This document shows, one piece after another, positions 1 through 6,023 of a stretch of DNA of 6,192 nt. Source of the stretch: Candidatus Heimdallarchaeota archaeon. GTDB lineage: Archaea > Asgardarchaeota > Heimdallarchaeia > Heimdallarchaeales > Kariarchaeaceae. A program made the translations under genes and the position numbers. A model generated the notes under the pieces. That model was not told where the DNA came from and made no database searches. It saw nothing but the letters and a program-made list of their open reading frames with translations. The stretch lies in the NCBI GenBank assembly GCA_030668165.1, contig DAOUUM010000188.1, positions 1-6,192 on the forward strand. The letters are read 5' to 3'. Positions within the stretch are counted from its first letter, which is position 1; each line of letters begins with the position of its first letter.

Positions 1-516
1 TGGCTGTAATTTTAGCTCTGGGGGTAATCCATGGGCCAACCTGGCAAATGCCTCATACACCTGATCCTTATCAATTGGACAACCTGGGATGGATGCATCC
101 ACCTTGACAAAATGTGATAATGGCTGTGGTTCAAATGCTGGGGTGAGCATCACTGTGTCACCATAAACTGCCTTGAATCTGTCCTCCCATTTACCATCCC
201 CATGCAGACCTGCTTGAATTCCACCATGCATGGCACAATTACCAATCGCAACCAGGATTTTTGATCTTTGTCGGATCCTCATCAATTCCTGTACTTCATG
301 GTCGGTGTGGATTGCACCCTCAACTATTGCTACATCCAGATCACATTCCTCATCACTCTCACTACTGGCCATGATAAATGACTTGATCTCAGCACTGGTA
401 AAATATTCAACCAATCTATCCTCATCGTGTATGAGTACTAACTGATCACCAGCACATCCCGTGAAGCCATATATTCCAACTTTAATTTTCTCTTCAGTAA
501 AATACGGTACTTTCAT
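1..516 (-). CDS. hydD: Sulfhydrogenase delta subunit (NiFe-hydrogenase small subunit), partial: C-terminal part beyond the window
   Basis: This reading frame stays open for 172 codons from an ATG to the left edge, so the stop codon lies outside. The protein is the electron-transferring small subunit of a cytosolic [NiFe]-hydrogenase; it carries the iron-sulfur cluster next to the NiFe site. Visible small-subunit motifs are GFTGCAGDQ (residues 17-25), VEGAIHTDHE (65-74), AIGNCAMHGG (91-100) and IPGCP (143-147). The expected proximal-cluster ligands are Cys21, Cys94 and Cys146, with position 24 being Asp rather than the usual Cys. Group 3b delta subunits are about 260 residues, so roughly a third is missing, including the cysteines of the medial and distal clusters. 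There is no Tat signal, as expected for a cytosolic enzyme. The start lies one base after the gamma stop, with an AAGGAAA ribosome site at 526-532. It is co-transcribed with beta and gamma. The subunit family is certain; the exact subgroup (3b) is inferred from the neighbours. Confidence 0.93.
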   Translation of the reverse strand, partial: MKVPYFTEEKIKVGIYGFTGCAGDQLVLIHDEDRLVEYFTSAEIKSFIMASSESDEECDLDVAIVEGAIHTDHEVQELMRIRQRSKILVAIGNCAMHGGIQAGLHGDGKWEDRFKAVYGDTVMLTPAFEPQPLSHFVKVDASIPGCPIDKDQVYEAFARLAHGLPPELKLQP

Positions 517-517
517 C

Positions 518-1405
518 TTAAATCATTTCCTTCGTGGATTTGGCATCCCAATAGTTGAATACTGGACCATCTGTGCATGCATATTCACCATCAATTGCAC
601 AGTGGCCACATTTGCCGATTCCACATTTCATCCTTCTTTCCAGTGTCATTAGTATCTGATCCTGTGGGATATTAAGTTTCTCTAGTTCCATAATTACGAA
701 TTTATACATAATGGGGGGTCCACATATCATAGCAATTGTTTTTGACGGATCAATATCATCATATCTATTTTGATTGAATAAGTCCGTCACCACACCAACA
801 CTATGCTCCCAGCTATCATCTTCTGGAATATTATCCACTGTAAGCAAGCATCTAACAGTTTCATGACCTGCAAGTCCAAGAAATTCTTCCTTGAAAACCA
901 TATCCTGAGGTGTTTTGGCACCATGTAATACACATATATTACCATATGATTCGGAGAATTCCAGTACATGGTGAAGTACTCCTCTTAACGGTGCAGCACC
1001 TATTCCTCCCATTATAAATATCAAATCTTTATCTATTAAACTATCCATGGGAAAACCATTTCCGTAAGGTCCTCTGATCTCAACTATATCTCCAACTTGA
1101 TACTTGAAGATGGCACTCGTTACGCTACCTATTTTGTGGATTGTGAATTGCATCTCTTTATTTTCAGAATCACCATGACATGAGTATGAAAATGGTGCCT
1201 CTCCGATTCCTGGAAGTGACCAGATGGCAAACTGACCAGGTATAAAATCAAATGCTGGATTATATTGACCATCAATATTTTCCATGACAAAAGTTTTTAC
1301 ATGGGCTGTTTCATCAATTATTTTCTTAATTCTTGTCTCATGAGCTAAATAGGGATTATCAACAAAATGATCTTTCATATACTGATCGGTTTTCTCTGGA
1401 TTCAT
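518..1405 (-). CDS. hydG: Sulfhydrogenase gamma subunit (FAD/NAD(P)-binding, [2Fe-2S])
   Basis: A 295-residue diaphorase subunit of the ferredoxin-reductase superfamily that exchanges electrons between the hydrogenase clusters and NAD(P)(H). The N-terminal half is the FAD-binding barrel, with GQFAIWSLPGIGEAPFSYS around residues 57-75 (the region that contacts flavin) and GPYGNGFP at 112-119. The NAD(P)-binding half has IFIMGGIGAAPLRGVL at 129-144 and CGPPIMYKF at 228-236. The C-terminal [2Fe-2S] site is C-x4-C-x2-C-x7-C (Cys261, 266, 269, 277), as in PyrK and HydG. The ATG at 1405 was chosen because a strong GGAGGTG ribosome site sits 5 bases upstream and the start overlaps the beta stop as ATGA. 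Reading upstream to 1492 would add 29 residues encoded inside the beta gene with no family match. A stand-alone PyrK-like subunit is the alternative, but the flanking hydrogenase genes rule strongly for HydG. Confidence 0.93.
   Translation of the reverse strand: MNPEKTDQYMKDHFVDNPYLAHETRIKKIIDETAHVKTFVMENIDGQYNPAFDFIPGQFAIWSLPGIGEAPFSYSCHGDSENKEMQFTIHKIGSVTSAIFKYQVGDIVEIRGPYGNGFPMDSLIDKDLIFIMGGIGAAPLRGVLHHVLEFSESYGNICVLHGAKTPQDMVFKEEFLGLAGHETVRCLLTVDNIPEDDSWEHSVGVVTDLFNQNRYDDIDPSKTIAMICGPPIMYKFVIMELEKLNIPQDQILMTLERRMKCGIGKCGHCAIDGEYACTDGPVFNYWDAKSTKEMI
526..532 (-). promoter_or_regulatory. Ribosome binding site of hydD
   Basis: AAGGAAA on the minus strand, 9 bases before the hydD ATG at 516, within the last codons of hydG. 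It is weaker than the hydG site; with a one-base intergenic gap, translational coupling may help. Confidence 0.5.
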
Positions 1406-2388
1406 AGATCCACCTCCGTTAGATTCTTGACCACACGCAAGACATTGATATCTACTGGACATTGCTCGATACAACGTCCGCAACCAACACATGAGGGGCC
1501 ATCATTACCATATGTTACCAATTTATGTGAGTAGTACAACTTCAATCGAGATGCTCTTGTCACCCGGAAATCTACATTACCGGCGACAACTGAAAATTGA
1601 GGTAGTTGACAAGAATCCCATTCCCGTTCTCTGAATCCCAATCCAATAGTGCCCACACTCAGTTTATCGACCACATTGTAGCAACTGCAGGTGGGGCATG
1701 ATATGGTACATGTACCACAGGACAGACATTCCTCGCCCAGTTTATCCCAAAATTCATCATTGTAATTCAGATCCATTAATTTTGTAATATTATTAGTGAT
1801 ATCACCGTACTCGTGTTTAAACATAGAATTACGTTTGTTGACCCATTTTTTATAATTATTGAGATCTATCTTGGAGATATCCTCATCAAACATTTCCTGA
1901 TTCTGGATAACTATATCATTGCCAGTTGTTGAGTTAACAAAGACCAGATAGTAATCATCCAAATTGTTGATAAATAGATCATAACCCTCATCTACATCAG
2001 AAGTGCCGGTAAAATTACAGAAGCAGTTATTGTCTGGTAAACAGGAATATCCCACAACAATTGTATTATTTCTCAAATCCTCATAATATGGATCTGAATA
2101 GTCACCAAACATGAAGAAACCATCCTGAATGTTGAGAGCATTGATCTCACATGGATGAAGTCCAAATAAAATTCGATGCTTACTATCATCCACAGCTTTG
2201 ATTGTTTTCTTATTTCCCTCACCAAGGTTGAAACTAAATAATTCCTGTTTCTGAGGGAAGAATAATTTTTTTATTGGTAGAATAGTTCTTAGATAATCTA
2301 AATTCATAGTTGTAAAAGAATTAATTTTGGAGAAAACATACTTATCCTGCTTTTTTGTCGGTCCCCACACATCTCCCAAAGTTGACAA
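1402..2388 (-). CDS. hydB: Sulfhydrogenase beta subunit (4Fe-4S electron-transfer protein)
   Basis: First gene of the hydrogenase operon; it carries electrons between the delta and gamma subunits. Numbered from the TTG at 2388 (328 residues), two ferredoxin-type cluster sites are seen: C221-x2-C224-x2-C227-x3-C231 with further cysteines at 234 and 236, and C300-x2-C303-x2-C306-x3-C310 followed by Pro. Other family hallmarks are LHPCEINALNI (77-87, Cys80), SCLPDNNCFCN (115-125; Cys116, 122, 124) and REREWDSCQ (253-261), all as I recall them in Pyrococcus HydB. The TTG is the only ATG/GTG/TTG between the upstream in-frame stop and the conserved body, but it has no good ribosome site, and homology-like sequence continues 17 codons upstream; the true start is probably the ATT at 2439 (345 residues; see the separate entry). 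The TGA stop overlaps the gamma ATG. Subunit identity is secure; the start is not. Confidence 0.92.
   Translation of the reverse strand: MSTLGDVWGPTKKQDKYVFSKINSFTTMNLDYLRTILPIKKLFFPQKQELFSFNLGEGNKKTIKAVDDSKHRILFGLHPCEINALNIQDGFFMFGDYSDPYYEDLRNNTIVVGYSCLPDNNCFCNFTGTSDVDEGYDLFINNLDDYYLVFVNSTTGNDIVIQNQEMFDEDISKIDLNNYKKWVNKRNSMFKHEYGDITNNITKLMDLNYNDEFWDKLGEECLSCGTCTISCPTCSCYNVVDKLSVGTIGLGFREREWDSCQLPQFSVVAGNVDFRVTRASRLKLYYSHKLVTYGNDGPSCVGCGRCIEQCPVDINVLRVVKNLTEVDL
1411..1417 (-). promoter_or_regulatory. Strong Shine-Dalgarno of hydG
   Basis: GGAGGTG on the minus strand, 5 bases before the ATG at 1405 and inside the last codons of hydB. It is complementary to the archaeal 16S rRNA 3' end and decides the hydG start over the upstream in-frame ATG at 1492. 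Confidence 0.85.
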
Positions 2389-2439
2389 AAACTCATACAG
2401 CTTTTCTAGGTTCTCCTTTTGTAATTTGTAAATTCTAAT
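2389..2439 (-). other. hydB: Probable N-terminal extension of hydB from a non-canonical ATT start
   Basis: The frame remains open upstream of the TTG and encodes IRIYKLQKENLEKLYEF. This resembles the opening of Pyrococcus HydB, which from memory begins MRYVKLPKEN. No ATG, GTG or TTG exists between 2389 and the in-frame TAA at 2479-2481. The ATT at 2439-2437 is 8 bases after AGGGG (2448-2452), a near match to AGGAG, and lies about 20 bases after the start site predicted from the TATA box at 2480-2489. An AUU start is the simplest reading; a sequencing or assembly error changing an ATG, or a true TTG start, remain possible. Confidence 0.55.
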
Positions 2440-2479
2440 TTTAATAACCCCTTTGTTTCCAAAAAAATTATGGATACTT

Positions 2480-2489
2480 TATTATAAAC
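2480..2489 (-). promoter_or_regulatory. TATA box of the hydBGD operon
   Basis: TTTATAATAA on the minus strand, preceded by a purine-rich AAAG as expected of a BRE. At the usual archaeal spacing of about 25 bases, transcription would begin near 2459. That gives a leader of about 20 bases to the ATT at 2439, or about 70 bases to the TTG at 2388. A second AT-rich match, TATAAAAAATATAG, lies near 2525-2538 and could be an alternative promoter. Confidence 0.5.
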
Positions 2490-2690
2490 TTTAATTGTTC
2501 CATTTCGATCCATTGAATTAAATACTATATTTTTTATACAAAAATACGGTGAGATTCGGATTATCTGGAAAATTACACACTTATTTCTTAATTATATAAT
2601 ATTCTTCTAAATTAAGCCTTCACATTATGTGCCAATGTTTCAAAACGGATGAATTTGGTCATAATACGTATGAATAAGTGCCAAATCCAT

Positions 2691-2706
2691 TCAATATTCG
2701 TATTGA
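2691..2706. repeat. Perfect 6-bp inverted repeat with TTCG centre
   Basis: TCAATA, TTCG, TATTGA. The element CGTATTGA (2699-2706) is directly repeated at 2719-2726, 20 bp away, or about two helical turns, and a similar CGTATGA occurs at 2667-2673. This arrangement could be a set of protein-binding sites, or the hairpin could lie in the 3' trailer of the minus-strand gene ending at 2768. The stem is pure A/T apart from one G-C pair and would be weak in RNA. Confidence 0.35.
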
Positions 2707-2767
2707 TTCTCGAACACACGTATTGAAAGTAAGATATTTATTATAATTGAAAAATTTAATAATTGGA

Positions 2768-3547
2768 CTATTTTTTAGATATCGCTAAACTCCCACCACA
2801 ATTACTACAATAATTCTCTCCCTCCGCCTCAATATCACAATGTGGACATCTATTGGGTCCATCCTCAACAAGAGGTGATGGAATCTCAGATTGAGATTCA
2901 TATTGGGATTGTTCAGGAGGTTGATATTGACTCTGATCTGGAGGTTCATATTGGGATTGTCCAGGAGGTTGATATTGACTCTGATCTGGAGGTTGATATT
3001 GGGATTGAGATTGATGTGGTTGATATCCCTGCTGTTGATAAATCCTATGAGAGGAAAGATGGACTCTGTCTGGAGGATTAGCTGCCAATTCGAGTTCCTT
3101 GATAAAATTAGGATTGTTCAGAGCAGTAGCAACACTTGATCTCCCCACTAATCCAATGATCAAGGGTGCAAACAGAGCTACCGAATTGAGAAAACCAGGT
3201 GGCAATCGCATGATAAAAATAATTATCCCAAACCAAATGATTTCCAGAGCAAATATAATGAAACTCAATCTTGTAATTTCTTTCAAAGTGGCAATTAGAA
3301 CTGATTGAGTGTCCGAATACAAATATTTCATCTTGTTGGGGGTCTTGATTATCATATATAATAAAACACAGATACCAATATCTAACATAACGATGATGGC
3401 AAGAAATGGATAATTGAATATTCCATCAACTGCATCCAATAAATCCTGGATCACGATTATAGTCTCAATTAGTAGTAGGAAAATTATTGCATTTCCTTGA
3501 GGTTTGGATTTGAAATATGTGATAATTAGATTATTTTGTACTGACAT
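2768..3547 (-). CDS. Four-helix membrane protein with Pro/Gln/Tyr octapeptide repeats and C-terminal zinc ribbon
   Basis: A 259-residue protein of no family I recognise. Four hydrophobic segments are seen at about residues 19-36, 46-67, 91-113 and 118-136, with no obvious cleavable signal. After them comes a polar linker (145-172), then a low-complexity tail with four tandem octapeptides of the form QSQYxPPx (181-212) and a degenerate fifth (213-219). It ends in a zinc ribbon, CPHC at 234-237 and CSNC at 247-250, followed by GG, a typical zinc-ribbon end. The tail is probably cytoplasmic and disordered, with the ribbon as a binding module, but no partner is visible. The ATG at 3547 is chosen as the first Met of the frame; its ribosome site (AAGG) is weak. 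It is divergent from the next gene and followed by a 330-base noncoding gap before the hydrogenase operon, so it is probably its own transcription unit. Confidence 0.85.
   Translation of the reverse strand: MSVQNNLIITYFKSKPQGNAIIFLLLIETIIVIQDLLDAVDGIFNYPFLAIIVMLDIGICVLLYMIIKTPNKMKYLYSDTQSVLIATLKEITRLSFIIFALEIIWFGIIIFIMRLPPGFLNSVALFAPLIIGLVGRSSVATALNNPNFIKELELAANPPDRVHLSSHRIYQQQGYQPHQSQSQYQPPDQSQYQPPGQSQYEPPDQSQYQPPEQSQYESQSEIPSPLVEDGPNRCPHCDIEAEGENYCSNCGGSLAISKK
2891..3007 (-). repeat. In-frame 24-bp tandem repeat, arranged as 48-bp doublets
   Basis: Four 24-bp units (2912-2935, 2936-2959, 2960-2983, 2984-3007) plus a degenerate fifth down to 2891 encode the QSQYxPPx octapeptides of the membrane protein. 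Units 1 and 3 differ at one base, and units 2 and 4 at one base, so the two 48-bp halves match at 46 of 48 positions. This is the mark of a recent duplication of a doublet. Unit number may vary between strains. Confidence 0.9.
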
Positions 3548-3727
3548 GGGCCTTAATTTATTATCAAAATTTCCTATGATAAATCTTTTTTGCAGTTCTT
3601 GAGAATTTATCTGTTATTAATCAAATCTATGTATTAATAATATTTTATGTCAATACTTACTAAGCAATTTTGTATCTGCGTGTTATTAGAGGGTACCATT
3701 AATAATATGTTGATGCTAGGGATATTC

Positions 3728-4096
3728 ATGAAGCTACTGGAATTCAGTTACAAACTAGGTGGATATTATGACATAGTACTTGGTCTTGGAATTCTTTTTT
3801 TATACAAAACTCTGTTTCCCATTTTTTCTTTACCCATCCCTGATGAATTGCTCTATGTGCAGGTTACAGCTCTTTTCCTTCTGGCAGTTGGATTCTATCT
3901 GCTATTTACTGCAAAAAATGCAGAAAATTACCTCTTTGTGGGAGTGGGAAGTATATTCGTCCGTTTTGTATTTGCGATATTGGTTCTGATCAGAATTCAG
4001 GAGGTTGCCCTTGGCTTCAAAATTCTGGCAATAGCGGATACCCTGATAGGCCTGCTGATCCTATATCCAACACTGAAAATAAAATTGAATAAATGA
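3728..4096 (+). CDS. Small four-helix integral membrane protein, function unknown
   Basis: A 122-residue, very hydrophobic protein, numbered from the ATG at 3728. Four membrane segments are visible at about residues 11-31, 43-60, 68-90 and 97-114, with short loops containing YKTLFPIF and TAKNAENY and a short basic tail (KIKLNK). The four-helix layout and length recall DoxX/DUF4345-like small membrane proteins, but I see no diagnostic residue and give no function. The start at 3728 is preferred because AGGGA lies 5 bases upstream and the protein then begins just before the first helix. The frame also has an ATG at 3647 that would add 27 residues, preceded by an AT-rich stretch with no ribosome site. 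It is divergent from the zinc-ribbon membrane gene and 145 bases before the next plus-strand gene. Confidence 0.72.
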   Translation: MKLLEFSYKLGGYYDIVLGLGILFLYKTLFPIFSLPIPDELLYVQVTALFLLAVGFYLLFTAKNAENYLFVGVGSIFVRFVFAILVLIRIQEVALGFKILAIADTLIGLLILYPTLKIKLNK

Positions 4097-4173
4097 TTGT
4101 AAATCAAAACCTGAGGCCACTGTCTAAATCTATGATTTATATTCACAAATTGAGAATAAATATAGTCAAAATT

Positions 4174-4203
4174 ATTAATTATGGAGAACTGCCCATCATT
4201 AAT
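4174..4203. repeat. Imperfect inverted repeat upstream of a TATA box (possible operator)
   Basis: Two 11-base arms, ATTAATTATGG (4174-4184) and CCATCATTAAT (4193-4203), pair at 10 of 11 positions around an 8-base centre. The element ends 10 bases before the TATA run at 4214. That is a position where archaeal activators or repressors commonly bind. It is not followed by a T-run, so it is not a good terminator for the gene ending at 4096. Confidence 0.45.
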
Positions 4204-4213
4204 GCAAAATAAA

Positions 4214-4224
4214 TATATATATAT
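4214..4224 (+). promoter_or_regulatory. TATA box of the gene starting at 4242
   Basis: The alternating run TATATATATAT is centred 23 bases before the GTG at 4242, the usual archaeal distance from TATA centre to transcription start. The transcript would therefore begin at or near the start codon (leaderless), which agrees with the lack of a ribosome binding site. Confidence 0.6.
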
Positions 4225-4241
4225 TCTAAGCATTAAAATCT

Positions 4242-4862
4242 GTGTCGGAATCAAATGATCCACAAACCCCTAGTCCAAAAGGTGAATATGTTCGTGGTAT
4301 TGTAGATGCGACTTTAAGACACATGAAAGGTACTAAATATTCTCTCGCTGTGAAAGGAGGTCTGGCGATAGAGTCCAAAACATCTTATTCATATCATGAA
4401 CATAAATTACCTGTATTTCGTAATGCATCCTATAAGAGCTATATCCAATGTGATGCATGTGATGGTAATGTTGCCATTAAAGTCAAATCTGTCAGAGCAA
4501 TAAATATCCAAAGAATAATTATCATTTCAGTATACTTGATACCAGTAATTATCAATCTATTAAATTTTAACCCAATAGAGAATTATATAGTAGCTGAAAT
4601 TAACGATCTCTTAAATTTGAACATAAAAGATGATTATATGGTAGCTGGAATTATTTTAGGCTTATTTACTGGTGCGTTGATACATTTCTTTCTTCATTAC
4701 CTACACTTTTTCAAAGGCAGGGTTTACTTGTCAGATGCTAGACATAAATTGTACATTAATTATACAAAAAATAAAGATAAAAACCGATATCAACAAGTTC
4801 CCAATATGGATCGCAGGATTGTCTCTGATCCCTGCTCAGAAACATTTCAAAAAAGTACATAA
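4242..4862 (+). CDS. Two-helix membrane protein with a CxxC motif, function unknown
   Basis: A 206-residue protein that I do not recognise. The first 90 residues are polar, with a Pro/Ser-rich start and a single CDAC pair (Cys70, Cys73). One CxxC is only half of a zinc ribbon, so metal binding would need a second subunit or other ligands. Two membrane segments follow at about 91-108 and 132-153, separated by an acidic loop, and then a basic, Lys/Arg/Tyr-rich tail (156-206). The N-terminal and C-terminal parts should lie on the same side of the membrane. The start is a GTG; the only support for it is the TATA box 23 bases upstream, with no ribosome site, which suggests a leaderless mRNA. The next in-frame ATG is at residue 28 (4323) and has no better context. 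The gene ends in tandem TAA stops and converges with the ATPase gene across about 90 bases. Confidence 0.78.
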   Translation: MSESNDPQTPSPKGEYVRGIVDATLRHMKGTKYSLAVKGGLAIESKTSYSYHEHKLPVFRNASYKSYIQCDACDGNVAIKVKSVRAINIQRIIIISVYLIPVIINLLNFNPIENYIVAEINDLLNLNIKDDYMVAGIILGLFTGALIHFFLHYLHFFKGRVYLSDARHKLYINYTKNKDKNRYQQVPNMDRRIVSDPCSETFQKST

Positions 4863-4953
4863 TAATTTCAAAAACATGGGCACATCACATTTGCATAGTA
4901 GCCATAATTGGATTATATTCATCTGATCAGTGTCTTACCATGTTTACCATTTA

Positions 4954-5961
4954 TTAGTAATCTGCCAATATTTCTTGTTTGTATTTAACAAAATGCTCAT
5001 GTATTATATCATAGAGTGAACCAAGATCATCCCGACATGAATCCAGGGTTCTTCCCGGCTTGAGAGTAAGTTCCTCAACCAGAAGAGCAATTTTATGCAC
5101 CACGGTTGGAACAATCAGTACATTATTAGTCAGATATTCTCTATTTTTAAGCTCTTGAATAATTCTCTCTAACCATAACTGTAAGATTTTTTGTATAGTA
5201 GAACCCGAAGATTCATCATAGTGAAGAACTGTTGGAATAAAACTGGCAAATAGTGACTTTTTCAATTCTGCAAATTTAATCGGTTTTGGAGTACTCTGTT
5301 TGTATTTTATCTTCTTTGTGACTGCAAATTCTCCTTTGGTAATACTGGCAAGTGTACCAAATAATGATGATGCTGCATAGTGACGTGGAGTAAATACATG
5401 GGTTAGTCGCTCCTCAAAACCGGGACTGAACCGATTCAACTGATCAATTGCCTTTACAAATCTATCCTGTTCATTTAACTGCAATGTTATAGACGGACTC
5501 CACAGATGAAATACCTCCACTGGGGGTAGATCTCTGTAAGAATCCAATTCTGTGATTGGTGGACATATCAAGGGCAGGGTGAGGTTGGAATCTATCACCA
5601 TGATCTTGGGTTCTCCATCAGGGAATTCAGTTTTGGATAACATGCGTACCTTTTGCCAGAAGCTGGAAATAGATGGAAGCCCCAACTCAAGTATGGAATT
5701 CCACTGGGTCAGCCAGAAATCCTTTTTAATTCGCCAGAATCGATCCGAACCTATCTCGACCTCTCTCATCAGATCCTCTTGCTGCCTATATTTAATATTG
5801 GTACCATGTAATATGGTTAGCAAATCATGATTATTGAAATTAAAATCACATGCCAGTACTGGAATACCCAGATCATTTAGAGCAAGAGCAATGGATAGGG
5901 CCGCAGGGGTTTTTCCACCACCACCCTTGGATGCAGTTACAAGAATAACATAATCAATCAT
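4954..5961 (-). CDS. MinD/ParA-like (SIMIBI) P-loop ATPase
   Basis: A 335-residue ATPase with the deviant Walker A box of the MinD/ParA family, ASKGGGGKTPAA (residues 10-21), with signature Lys12 and P-loop Lys17. Switch I (Walker A') is VLACDFNFNN (35-44) with Asp39, and Walker B is PKIMVIDSN (118-126) with Asp124. Family members form ATP-dependent dimers that position DNA, protein machines or membrane cargo. Oddities are Pro19 where most members have Thr, a weakly conserved middle, and a C-terminal part (about 230-335) that I cannot match. No parB-like gene or centromere-like repeat array is nearby, and no amphipathic C-terminal helix of the MinD kind is clear. The cargo is therefore unknown. 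The ATG at 5961 directly precedes the first strand of the fold, and TGAGGT lies 9 bases upstream. It ends in tandem TAA stops. Confidence 0.85.
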   Translation of the reverse strand: MIDYVILVTASKGGGGKTPAALSIALALNDLGIPVLACDFNFNNHDLLTILHGTNIKYRQQEDLMREVEIGSDRFWRIKKDFWLTQWNSILELGLPSISSFWQKVRMLSKTEFPDGEPKIMVIDSNLTLPLICPPITELDSYRDLPPVEVFHLWSPSITLQLNEQDRFVKAIDQLNRFSPGFEERLTHVFTPRHYAASSLFGTLASITKGEFAVTKKIKYKQSTPKPIKFAELKKSLFASFIPTVLHYDESSGSTIQKILQLWLERIIQELKNREYLTNNVLIVPTVVHKIALLVEELTLKPGRTLDSCRDDLGSLYDIIHEHFVKYKQEILADY

Positions 5962-5986
5962 AAATAAGCAACCTCACGCATTATCA

Positions 5987-5998
5987 AAAGTATAATTT
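5987..5998 (-). promoter_or_regulatory. Candidate TATA box of the MinD-like gene
   Basis: AAATTATACTTT on the minus strand, centred about 30 bases before the ATG at 5961. The predicted transcription start (near 5968) would fall after the TGAGGT ribosome-site candidate at 5971-5976. So only one of the two signals is likely to be used as drawn, or the gene is also read from an upstream promoter. Confidence 0.35.
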
Positions 5999-6023
5999 CA
6001 CTGGTTCTCAATTAAATCAAATC

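Larger units (their letters stand above)
2440..2767. other. Noncoding stretch between hydB and the zinc-ribbon membrane gene
   Basis: About 330 bases with no convincing reading frame on either strand. Besides the hydB promoter it holds an ATTATATAAT palindrome (2591-2600), CACATTATGTG (2621-2631), ATACGTAT (2664-2671), and a TCAATA-TTCG-TATTGA inverted repeat (2691-2706) whose right arm recurs as part of CGTATTGA at 2719-2726. The minus-strand gene ending at 2768 is followed by a weak T5 tract (near 2743-2756), which could serve as an archaeal T-rich termination signal. No RNA gene was recognised here. Confidence 0.5.

Noticed and set aside
230..652. Short plus-strand frames over hydD and hydG
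   Set aside because: They are antisense to genes with clear hydrogenase motifs, with no motif or ribosome site of their own.
1406..1492. Upstream extension of hydG to an ATG at 1492
   Set aside because: These 29 codons lie inside the hydB end, which encodes a conserved [4Fe-4S] motif in the other frame. The GGAGGTG site and ATGA overlap point to 1405.
2891..3007. CRISPR-like repeats
   Set aside because: The units are contiguous with no unique spacers and encode an in-frame peptide repeat.
2842..3139. Plus-strand reading frames of about 80 codons over the octapeptide repeat
   Set aside because: They are mirror images of the 24-bp repeat: a repeat unit of 3n bases without a stop stays open in several frames. 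They have no helices or motifs of their own, and the opposite strand encodes helices plus a zinc ribbon.
4174..4203. Intrinsic terminator of the gene ending at 4096
   Set aside because: The hairpin is followed by A-rich sequence, not a T-run, on the plus strand, and it sits tightly upstream of a TATA box.
3997..4263. Minus-strand 88-codon frame
   Set aside because: It lies antisense to the end of the four-helix membrane gene and over its promoter-bearing downstream gap. Its composition is unlike a protein domain, and it covers the TATA box and inverted repeat.
5552..5830. Plus-strand 92-codon frame inside the ATPase gene
   Set aside because: It is antisense to the Walker B region of the ATPase and has no recognisable motif.
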